5,585 nt of DNA, taken from an uncultured Prevotellaceae bacterium. GTDB taxonomy: Bacteria; Bacteroidota; Bacteroidia; Bacteroidales; Bacteroidaceae. The notes below the pieces were generated by a model. That model made no database searches, was not told the origin of the DNA, and saw nothing but the letters and a program-made list of their open reading frames with translations. Below, piece after piece: positions 1-5,315 of the stretch; positions within the stretch are counted from its first letter, which is position 1, and each line of letters starts with the position of its first letter. A program made the translations under genes and the position numbers. The stretch covers positions 1 through 5,585 of the forward strand of contig CAMPCG010000203.1 of assembly GCA_946644025.1 (NCBI GenBank), read 5' to 3'.

Positions 1-1525
1 CAAGGAATGTGATATGTTGTCCTTTTTTCAACTTGACTTTATATGCACCTATATGTTGGGTGATTCCACCAGCCTCACCGGCAATGACGTTAGTCTTGCG
101 TATATAGTCGAGGAGTGAGGTCTTACCGTGGTCGACGTGTCCCATGACCGTCACGATAGGTGCTCGTGGCTGGAGGTCGTTCTCGTCGTCCTCCTCCTCG
201 TGTATAGCGTTCTGCACTTCTGCAGAAACGTATTCAGTGGTGAATCCGAACTCTTCTGCAACGAGGTTGATGGTCTCTGCTTCGAGTCGCTGGTTGATGC
301 TGGCCATTATTCCTATGGCCATGCAGGTGCTGATGACTTTCACCACGGGCACGTTCATCATCGTAGCCAGCTCTGACACGGTAACAAATTCCGTGAGTTT
401 CAGCACTTTGCTCTGTGCTGCCACTGCTGCCAGCTCTTCGCTGAGGCGTTCTGCCACTGCGTCGCGCTTTTCGCGGCGATATTTTGCGCCCTTCTTGTTT
501 TGAGTGGTCTTCGAGGTGAGCCGTGCCAGCGTCTCCTTTACCTGGCGTGCCACGTCCTCCTCGCTGACCTCTATGGGCTTGGCGGACTGTTTCTTGTTCT
601 TGTTCTTCTTCGACTGGCTCTGTGCCTGTTCGTTGAAGTTCTGGCTTCCGTTCTTGCCCTTTTTCTTTCCTTGTCCCTGCTGTTGCTGCTGCTGGCGTGC
701 TGCGGCCTCTATGTCAACCTTTCCTGAGCGTATGCGCTCTCTTTTGCGCTTCTCTCCGCTTGCTTGTCCGGCAGCTGTCGTTCCGCGCTGCTGTGCAGCT
801 TTTTCCTCTCGCTGCTTGCGTTTCTCCTCTTTCGATTTCTTCTTGGGGCGAGTGCTCTGGTTGATGCTCGAGAGGTCAATCTTTCCCAGCACGTTCACCT
901 TCGGAGCCATCTTTGCTTCGCTCTTCAGGGTGTACACTTCCTTGACGGGAGCCGGCAGGGGTGTCTTTTCTGTATCTTCTTGTATATCTTGTTGTTGTAC
1001 TGTCTCTTGCGTGGCCTCTGTTGCGGGTGTCTGTGTTTCCTGAGGCCGTTTTTCCTCCTCTGTCTGCTTGGTCTCCTGCTGTATTGGCTTGGGGGCTGCA
1101 GTTGTTTCCTTTTCAATCTTGGCCGGGCTCTCGGCAGCAGCCTTCGGCTCAGGTTTGTTTTCTACTGGGCTTGCAGATGTAGCTGCTGCAGGTTTAGCCT
1201 TTCCCACGTTACTGAGGTCGATTTTGCCCAGGGGCTTGAACTGCTGCCTCTGTGCCATTTTCTCCTCTGTCTTGGTGATGGCCTTTGTCTCTTCGGGCTT
1301 TTTCTCCTTTGGTTTCTTGGGGAAAAGCTTGTCGGCCTGGGTCTTTACGGCCTTGTCGCCACTGAACTCCTGCACCAAGGCTTGATACTGTTCGTCGCTA
1401 ATCTTGGTGTTGGGTGTGGTGTCGTCGCGTATTTCTCCCAGACTGGTTTTCTTTTTGAGGAAATCAACTGCCGTTTGAAGTCCTATGTTCAGTTCTGTCA
1501 GTACTTTGTTTAATCTGATGCCCAT
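1..1525 (-). CDS. infB: Translation initiation factor IF2, N-terminal 508 residues (3' end outside window)
   Basis: IF2 is a cytoplasmic GTPase that brings fMet-tRNA to the 30S subunit and promotes 50S joining. The start ATG is the complement of 1523-1525; the protein opens [14 protein letters not shown], the usual Bacteroidota IF2 start, and the reading frame stays open to the window edge. Domains seen: an IF2_N-like module at residues 1-60; a long charged, low-complexity linker (about 65-370) rich in K, E, Q, A and P, with six consecutive Gln near 280-285; a second IF2_N module near 377-430 ([20 protein letters not shown]); then the GTPase domain with the P-loop GHVDHGKT at 462-469 and the switch I segment [12 protein letters not shown]. 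The frame is cut just before the expected DTPGH motif. LGKIDLS occurs twice in the linker (99-105 and 213-219). It is the last visible gene of the rimP-nusA-infB operon, 58 bp after nusA. No Shine-Dalgarno is seen before the ATG; an A-rich repeat precedes it. Confidence 0.98.
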   Translation of the reverse strand, partial: MGIRLNKVLTELNIGLQTAVDFLKKKTSLGEIRDDTTPNTKISDEQYQALVQEFSGDKAVKTQADKLFPKKPKEKKPEETKAITKTEEKMAQRQQFKPLGKIDLSNVGKAKPAAATSASPVENKPEPKAAAESPAKIEKETTAAPKPIQQETKQTEEEKRPQETQTPATEATQETVQQQDIQEDTEKTPLPAPVKEVYTLKSEAKMAPKVNVLGKIDLSSINQSTRPKKKSKEEKRKQREEKAAQQRGTTAAGQASGEKRKRERIRSGKVDIEAAARQQQQQQGQGKKKGKNGSQNFNEQAQSQSKKNKNKKQSAKPIEVSEEDVARQVKETLARLTSKTTQNKKGAKYRREKRDAVAERLSEELAAVAAQSKVLKLTEFVTVSELATMMNVPVVKVISTCMAIGIMASINQRLEAETINLVAEEFGFTTEYVSAEVQNAIHEEEDDENDLQPRAPIVTVMGHVDHGKTSLLDYIRKTNVIAGEAGGITQHIGAYKVKLKKGQHITFL

Positions 1526-1540
1526 CTACTTAATTTCCTA

Positions 1541-1574
1541 TTTACGAATTTACGATGTTACGATTTGGCTGCGC
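1541..1574 (-). repeat. Leader repeat before infB: GCGCAGCCAAAT plus three 8-bp GTAA units
   Basis: On the plus strand TTACGA occurs at 1542, 1550 and 1558, exactly 8 bp apart, followed directly by ATTTGGCTGCGC (1563-1574). On the mRNA strand this reads as the 12-mer GCGCAGCCAAAT and then three CGTAA(A/C) units, ending shortly before the infB ATG at 1525. The 12-mer lies 37 bases upstream of the start codon. The same 12-mer with similar GTAAA units lies 38 bases upstream of nusA. No promoter-like TAnnTTTG and no hairpin with a U-tract was seen in this 58-bp gap. A role in translation initiation, or a dispersed repeat family, are both possible; function is unknown. Confidence 0.75.
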
Positions 1575-1583
1575 GTTGTTTTT

Positions 1584-2843
1584 TCATTCGAACTCTGCCT
1601 TGAGTACTTCGAGCAGGTGGTCTACGGTTTCTTCTTCCAGGTCTGCCTTCTCTATGAGCAGTTCTCTTGGTGCGTTGAGTACTTCGCGTGCGGTGTCATA
1701 TCCCAGTGCCTTGATAGCGTCGATGACCCACTGGTCTACTTCGTCGCTGAACTCGTCGAGGTAGATGTCCTCGTCGTTCTCTCCCTCGTTGACCACTCTG
1801 AATACGTCGATGGTGTACTCTGTGAGCATGGATGCGAGCTTGATGTTCATTCCGCTCTTTCCGATGGCGAGGCTCACCTCTTCTGGCTGCAGGTATACCT
1901 CTGCCTTGTGGTTTTCCTCGTCGAGTGTGATGCTTGTGACCTTTGCCGGCGACAGTGCGCGTTGTATGAAGAGCGACGTGTTGCTGGTATATGCGATGAC
2001 GTCAATGTTCTCGTTCTGCAGTTCCCGTACTATGCCGTGAACGCGCGAGCCCTTCACGCCCACACATGCTCCCACGGGGTCTATGCGGTCGTCGAAGCTC
2101 TCCACGGCCACTTTTGCCCTTTCTCCCGGCATTCGTGCCACCCGTCGTATGGCTATGAGTCCGTCGCTTATCTCGGGCACCTCGGCCTCGAGCAGTCTCT
2201 TGAGGAACTCGGGACTGGTGCGTGAGAGCATGATGCGCGGCACGTTGTTGTCGTTGTTCACCTCTTTCACCACGGCGCGTATGGTCTCGCCCTTGCGGTA
2301 GTTGTCGGTGGGTATCTGATCTCCCTTGAGCAGGTGGAGCTCGTTGCCCTCGTCGTCCATGAGCAGCACTTCGCGCTTCCACATCTGGTACACTTCGCCG
2401 CTGATGATGGTTCCCACGCGGTCTTTGTACTTCTGGTAGAGTGCGTCGTGGTCCAGTTCGAGGATTTTCGATGCCAGCGTCTGCCTGAGGTTAAGGATGG
2501 CACGTCGTCCGAACTTGGTGAAGTCCACTGCCTCGCTGACCTCCTCGCCCACTTCGTAGTCGGGCTCAATCTTGAGGGCCTCTGACAGTGAGATTTCCCG
2601 GTTCTCGTCCTGCACCTCGCCGTCTTCCACCACTATGCGGTGGCGGTGTATCTCGAAGTCGCCCTTGTCGGGGTTGACGATAACGTCGAAGTTCTCGTCC
2701 GATCCGAATATTTTGGCCAGCACGTTGCGGAAACTCTCTTCGAGCACGCTCACGAGTGTGGTGCGGTCTATGTTCTTTGTCTCTTTGAACTCCTGAAAGG
2801 TCTCAAACATGCTGGGGCCTTTCGATTGTTTTTTTGTTGCCAT
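1584..2843 (-). CDS. nusA: Transcription elongation/termination factor NusA
   Basis: NusA binds RNA polymerase and nascent RNA, modulating pausing, intrinsic termination and antitermination. The protein has 419 residues, typical for Bacteroidota, which lack the longer acidic-repeat C-terminus of E. coli NusA. Domains seen: the polymerase-binding N-terminal domain at about 12-135 (ETFQEFKETKNIDR, then FGRRAILNLRQTLASKIL at 111-128); an S1 RNA-binding domain at about 141-208 (RVGTIISGEVYQMW); KH1 with its GVKG loop at 262-265; KH2 with GKSG at 328-331; and a short helical C-terminal domain at about 365-419 resembling helix-hairpin-helix repeats. The start at 2843 gives MATKKQSKGPSM; Met12 (MFETFQEF) is an alternative, but the Lys-rich lead is usual in the group. 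It ends in TGA. It lies 87 bp after rimP and 58 bp before infB on the same strand, so co-transcription is likely. No Shine-Dalgarno is seen; a GTAAA-unit leader precedes the start. Confidence 0.98.
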   Translation of the reverse strand: MATKKQSKGPSMFETFQEFKETKNIDRTTLVSVLEESFRNVLAKIFGSDENFDVIVNPDKGDFEIHRHRIVVEDGEVQDENREISLSEALKIEPDYEVGEEVSEAVDFTKFGRRAILNLRQTLASKILELDHDALYQKYKDRVGTIISGEVYQMWKREVLLMDDEGNELHLLKGDQIPTDNYRKGETIRAVVKEVNNDNNVPRIMLSRTSPEFLKRLLEAEVPEISDGLIAIRRVARMPGERAKVAVESFDDRIDPVGACVGVKGSRVHGIVRELQNENIDVIAYTSNTSLFIQRALSPAKVTSITLDEENHKAEVYLQPEEVSLAIGKSGMNIKLASMLTEYTIDVFRVVNEGENDEDIYLDEFSDEVDQWVIDAIKALGYDTAREVLNAPRELLIEKADLEEETVDHLLEVLKAEFE

Positions 2844-2851
2844 CTTTTATA

Positions 2852-2893
2852 TTTACGATTTACAGATTTACTTGTTTACTCATTTGGCTGCGC
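2852..2893 (-). repeat. Leader repeat before nusA: GCGCAGCCAAAT plus four GTAAA units
   Basis: Plus-strand TTTAC occurs at 2852, 2859, 2867 and 2875 (spacings 7, 8, 8), followed by ATTTGGCTGCGC at 2882-2893. On the mRNA strand this is GCGCAGCCAAAT followed by four GTAAA units leading to the nusA ATG at 2843. The 12-mer is identical to the one before infB, and its distance from the start codon is 38 bases against 37. The region is A-rich with little self-complementarity on the mRNA strand, which would leave the start codon in unstructured RNA. That functional reading is inference. Confidence 0.75.
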
Positions 2894-2904
2894 CGTGTCC
2901 TGTA

Positions 2905-2921
2905 TTTACTCTTTTGCTGCG
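2905..2921 (-). repeat. Degenerate second copy of the leader element in the rimP-nusA gap
   Basis: Plus-strand TTTACTC at 2905-2911 followed by TTTTGCTGCG resembles TTTACTCATTTGGCTGCG beginning at 2875, with single-base gaps and a changed end. The two copies start 30 bp apart, suggesting a local duplication that has since decayed. It lies just downstream of the rimP stop codon on the mRNA strand. Confidence 0.5.
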
Positions 2922-2930
2922 TAACCTGCT

Positions 2931-3398
2931 CTATTTGAAGTTGATGAGGTACTTTGTCGACTTCACCTCGTCCATTCCGAAGGTCTTGTCCACGTCCACT
3001 TTCACGGGGCGTTTCTTTCCCTCGGGCACTTGTTTCTCCTGTGTGGTGATGGTAAATGTCCTCCCTTCCACGCTTTTCAGTGTTCCGGTGATTTTCTTGC
3101 CCTCGCTGTCTACAACCTCCACCTGGTCTCCCACGTGGTTTCTGTATTGCTGTTCCACCTTGAACGGCTGACCCAGTCCTGCCGAGCCCACCTCCAGTTC
3201 GTAGTCTCCCAGCTCGTCGCCGAGGCGCTCCTGCAGGGTTCGGCTCAGTTCGGCGCAGTCTTCTATCCACACGCCGTCGGCACAGTCAATCTCCACGACG
3301 ATTCGGTCGTCGTCGCCCATCTGAATGTCTACCAGGAAGTAGTCGCCCTTCTGGAGCCACTCTTCCACGATTTGCTTTACGCTTTCTTTTGTTATCAT
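2931..3398 (-). CDS. rimP: Ribosome maturation factor RimP
   Basis: RimP binds the 30S subunit in the cytoplasm and assists its late maturation; this is family knowledge. The protein has 155 residues, the usual length. The N-terminal alpha/beta domain covers about 1-82, with the conserved FLVDIQ strand at 21-26 and the acidic strand IVVEIDCADGVWIEDCAELSR region at about 33-53. The family signature that reads SSPG in proteobacteria is EVGSAGLGQPFKV here (69-81), the form I know from Bacteroides-type RimP. The C-terminal SH3-like domain is about 85-155 (GDQVEVVDSEGKKITGTLKSV). The start at 3398 gives MITKESVKQIVEEWL, in register with family members; the stop is TAG. It is the first gene of rimP-nusA-infB, with a promoter at 3459-3490 and a hairpin in its short leader. 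No Shine-Dalgarno is visible. Confidence 0.95.
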   Translation of the reverse strand: MITKESVKQIVEEWLQKGDYFLVDIQMGDDDRIVVEIDCADGVWIEDCAELSRTLQERLGDELGDYELEVGSAGLGQPFKVEQQYRNHVGDQVEVVDSEGKKITGTLKSVEGRTFTITTQEKQVPEGKKRPVKVDVDKTFGMDEVKSTKYLINFK

Positions 3399-3415
3399 TC
3401 TATTCTTTTAAATAA

Positions 3416-3446
3416 GAATGAGGAGCTTTCGAGAAGCCCCTCATTC
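3416..3446 (-). promoter_or_regulatory. Strong hairpin in the rimP 5' leader
   Basis: GAATGAGG (3416-3423) pairs with CCTCATTC (3439-3446); after one A-C mismatch, GCTT (3425-3428) pairs with AAGC (3434-3437) around a five-base loop. This is 12 base pairs with one internal mismatch. On the minus-strand RNA it begins about 5-10 nt after the predicted transcription start and ends 17 nt before the rimP ATG. The sequence after it (CTTATTTAAAAG on the mRNA) is not a clean U-tract, so a classical intrinsic terminator is less likely. It may stabilise the mRNA 5' end or act as an autoregulatory protein-binding leader; neither is shown by the sequence. Confidence 0.7.
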
Positions 3447-3458
3447 CTCTGAACGCTG

Positions 3459-3490
3459 CAAAGGTAGGCATTTTTCCCGAATCAGGCAAA
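3459..3490 (-). promoter_or_regulatory. Bacteroidota-type promoter for rimP-nusA-infB
   Basis: On the minus strand a TTTG (3490-3487, within TTGTTTG) is followed after 20 bases by TACCTTTG (3466-3459), matching the Bacteroidota sigma-ABfr consensus TTTG-N19-21-TAnnTTTG. An A-rich stretch complementary to 3500-3508 lies upstream, like an UP element. The transcription start is expected near 3450-3456, giving a leader of about 55 nt that starts almost directly with the hairpin. Confidence 0.8.
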
Positions 3491-3593
3491 CAATTCTTAA
3501 TTTTTTTTACGCTTTGGCGCCTTTTTCCTGCTATTTGTCGGCGTTTTTCGATATTTTAACAAAAAGGAGGCCAGTCGTTTCTGTGTTTTTACG

Positions 3594-3601
3594 TAATTTT
3601 G
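3594..3601 (+). promoter_or_regulatory. Possible -7 promoter box for the lipoprotein gene
   Basis: TAATTTTG fits TAnnTTTG and lies 51 bp before the lipoprotein ATG, with a transcription start expected near 3605-3610. No clear TTTG is found 19-21 bp upstream, so the -33 element is weak or missing. It is diverged from the rimP promoter. Nothing else was recognised between the two promoters. Confidence 0.5.
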
Positions 3602-3652
3602 CATCCGTGTAAGCCTAAACAAGTTCTGACGATACTTAGAACCATAACCACT

Positions 3653-4798
3653 ATGAAGCAGCATCTCCATTTTATTCTTATATCCGCGCTGGCCGTGCTT
3701 GTCGTGCTGGCCGCCGGCTGTTCGCGCGACAGTGAGCTTTATCAGCCCTCGGAAGAGGAGATTCTGGCCAATGCCGAGGAAGTGCTTGGCGTGAAGATTT
3801 CGCCCGACCTCGACTGGAGCCTTACGTCCAGTGCCCTGGCCTGTATCGCCGTCGGCGGCACCGAGGGCGAGACCTATACCGTCAAGATTTACTCCAACGA
3901 CCCTCAGGCCGAGCAGAAGGGCTACGTGCTGAAGCGCGCCCGGGTGGAGAGCGGCGACACGCTGCAGACGCTCTTCGAATATCCCGCCGATGCCGAGTGG
4001 CTCGTGGCCAGCATTACCGACTCCCGCGGCCTCACCCTCTACCGGCGTCTGCCCGTTGACGATGGACTGCTCGAAGGCACGTTGGGCGATGAGCCTTCGG
4101 CGGTGTGGGGGCGCGGCCATCAGCATGACGAGCCTGCCGTATGGACCTATGCCTTCGAGGACACCCCGCTGGGCGACTACGACCTTAACGACGTGGTGCT
4201 CCGGGTGTCGGAGAGTGCTAAAGACACCACCAAGCTCGAAGTGCGGCTGTGCTGCGTCGGCGCTTCGTTCGACCTCTTCGTGTTCCTCGGAGAGACGCCC
4301 GTGTTCAGTGGCAAGGAGGTTCACCAGGCATTAGGGCAGAACCGTGGGCTGATCCTGAACACCGGCAGGGGCCCCGAGGTCGACGTCAGCAAGCTCCAGC
4401 CCGCATACATCGACAAGCCTCAGGGCTTCACCTTTGCCAATGCCGACTTCTGGATTAAGTCGCCCCTGGTGCCTAAGGGCATCCACATTGCCAAGCCGGG
4501 AAAGGCGCCGCTCGGCGTGGTCATACCCGGCGAATGGCAGTGGCCCCTGGAGAATGTGTGTGTCAAGGAGGCTTACACCGGCTTCGTCAAGTTTGCCGAG
4601 GACGATGATGACGACGATGCGCGCCAGTGGTACAAGGCCACCGAAACGACCCCCGTCAGGGATAAAATCTACGTAAAAGGACAGAAGGCACTTTTTGACC
4701 AAGACGGCCTACTGCCCCCAGACAAAATGATAAATCACAATCCCCGCAGCCACCGAGACGTTCATCGAGTGCTTCGTTCCATTCTGAGGGATCTCTAA
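3653..4798 (+). CDS. Exported lipoprotein with LruC/DUF4842-like domain
   Basis: Function is unknown; a cell-envelope lipoprotein is predicted. The ATG at 3653 was chosen because it gives a lipoprotein signal peptide: MKQHLHF, a hydrophobic stretch, and lipobox LAAGC with the lipidated Cys at 23. A longer reading from TTG at 3599 would bury this signal and overlap the promoter box. Residues 24-150 (E-V-L-G-V-K-I-S-P-D-L-D-W near 45-57) resemble the N-terminal part of Bacteroidales LruC proteins, which read like FGFTIDPNQDW there. FEDTPLGDYDLNDVV at 168-182 is the LruC signature; its D-x-D-x-N-D cluster resembles calcium-binding loops. Later segments (IKSPLVPKGIHI; EWQWPLENVCVKEAY; WYK) also fit the family. 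A run of six Asp lies at 317-322. Family similarity fades near residue 345; the last ~35 residues look like read-through into the antisense of the convergent methyltransferase gene. The family assignment is from remembered patterns, not a search. Confidence 0.85.
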   Translation: MKQHLHFILISALAVLVVLAAGCSRDSELYQPSEEEILANAEEVLGVKISPDLDWSLTSSALACIAVGGTEGETYTVKIYSNDPQAEQKGYVLKRARVESGDTLQTLFEYPADAEWLVASITDSRGLTLYRRLPVDDGLLEGTLGDEPSAVWGRGHQHDEPAVWTYAFEDTPLGDYDLNDVVLRVSESAKDTTKLEVRLCCVGASFDLFVFLGETPVFSGKEVHQALGQNRGLILNTGRGPEVDVSKLQPAYIDKPQGFTFANADFWIKSPLVPKGIHIAKPGKAPLGVVIPGEWQWPLENVCVKEAYTGFVKFAEDDDDDDARQWYKATETTPVRDKIYVKGQKALFDQDGLLPPDKMINHNPRSHRDVHRVLRSILRDL

Positions 4799-5233
4799 GC
4801 ATCCGTCGCACTGGTCGATGACCTCTTGGTGTACGCCCTTCACCTCGTTGCCCAGCACGATGGCATAGCGGCGCGAAGGGTCGCGGCTGAAGTCCTGCAG
4901 CATGGTCGACCCCTCAGCCTGTTCCATGGCGAGCACTTCCACCCCCTCTTCCTTCAGTTTCTTTACAGCCTCCAGCGCGGTGGTGCAATAGCGCCAGTCC
5001 ACGCTGTCCTCGGCGCCGAGTGCCGTCTTGTGTATCTCGGCGTGGGGCGGTGTGCCCGTTATGCCGCACATCCATACGCCCTCCAGACGGAAGGCGTCGG
5101 CCGTGCGCAGCACCGACCCCACGTTGTGCATCGACCGCACATCGTCGAGCACCACCACCAGCGGCACCTTCTCCGCCCGACGGTACTCCTCGGCCGTCAG
5201 GCGCTTCATCTCTATGGTCCTCAGCTTTCTCAT
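4709..5233 (-). CDS. SpoU/TrmH-family (SPOUT) RNA 2'-O-ribose methyltransferase
   Basis: The family transfers a methyl group from S-adenosylmethionine to the 2'-OH of a ribose in tRNA or rRNA, acting as a dimer with a trefoil knot; the target RNA here cannot be told from sequence. The protein has 174 residues, a minimal SPOUT domain without an N-terminal RNA-binding extension. Three family motifs are present: motif 1 LDDVRSMHNVGSVLRTADAF (29-48, with N37 and R43), motif 2 YAIVLGNEVKGV (123-134, with N129 and E130), and motif 3 IPQNGTKHSMNVSVAAGI (148-165, with S156 and N158). GITGTPPHAEIHKTALGAE (57-75) is typical of the Bacteroidota subgroup. The start at 5233 gives MRKLRTIEMKRL, matching relatives; Met9 is an alternative. 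The stop is TAG. It follows sufD by 79 bp on the same strand with no promoter visible between them, so read-through from the suf operon is likely. Its 3' end overlaps the convergent lipoprotein gene by 90 bp. Confidence 0.93.
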   Translation of the reverse strand: MRKLRTIEMKRLTAEEYRRAEKVPLVVVLDDVRSMHNVGSVLRTADAFRLEGVWMCGITGTPPHAEIHKTALGAEDSVDWRYCTTALEAVKKLKEEGVEVLAMEQAEGSTMLQDFSRDPSRRYAIVLGNEVKGVHQEVIDQCDGCLEIPQNGTKHSMNVSVAAGIVIYHFVWGQ

Positions 5234-5252
5234 TTTTGGGGGAATAGGGTTT

Positions 5253-5315
5253 CTAGACTATCTAGATTTTCTAGACTTTCTAGACTATCTAGACTTTCTA
5301 GGCTATCTGGGCTTA
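5253..5315. repeat. Seven tandem 9-bp CTAG units between sufD and the methyltransferase gene
   Basis: Consecutive units start at 5253, 5262, 5271, 5280, 5289, 5298 and 5307: CTAGACTAT, CTAGATTTT, CTAGACTTT, CTAGACTAT, CTAGACTTT, CTAGGCTAT, CTGGGCTTA. CTAG opens the first six units. Position 8 varies between A and T, giving an 18-bp pairing visible in units 1-2 and 4-5. A weaker eighth unit (ATAGGGTTT, 5244-5252) may precede them. The last unit contains the sufD stop codon (TTA, 5313-5315). Each unit boundary carries or approaches the palindrome TCTAGA. Confidence 0.9.

Noticed and set aside
664..700. CTG/TTG trinucleotide run as a microsatellite
   Set aside because: It encodes the six-Gln run in the IF2 linker, uses mixed CAG/CAA codons, and is ordinary low complexity.
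764..1513. 249-codon plus-strand open frame with very hydrophobic, membrane-like translation
   Set aside because: It is the complement of the Lys/Glu/Gln-rich IF2 linker; such codons read as Leu, Phe and Cys on the other strand. The minus-strand frame is clearly infB.
1485..2225. 246-codon plus-strand open frame across nusA
   Set aside because: Antisense shadow of nusA, whose domains are intact on the minus strand; no family pattern on the plus strand.
3520..3567. Inverted repeat CCTTTTT ... AAAAAGG as a possible terminator or operator
   Set aside because: Only 7 bp, mostly A-T pairs, with a 34-base loop; expected by chance in this T/A-rich gap.
3563..3612. Perfect Shine-Dalgarno-like AAGGAGG followed by a GTG and a 9-codon frame
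   Set aside because: The frame overlaps the -7 box of the lipoprotein promoter, is too short to judge, and this phylum rarely uses such sites.
3599..3652. Upstream TTG start for the lipoprotein adding 18 residues
   Set aside because: It would place a non-signal stretch before a clear lipoprotein signal peptide and starts inside the predicted promoter box.
3497..4324. 275-codon minus-strand open frame opposite the lipoprotein
   Set aside because: No recognisable domain, runs through both promoter regions, and is explained by GC-rich third positions of the lipoprotein gene.
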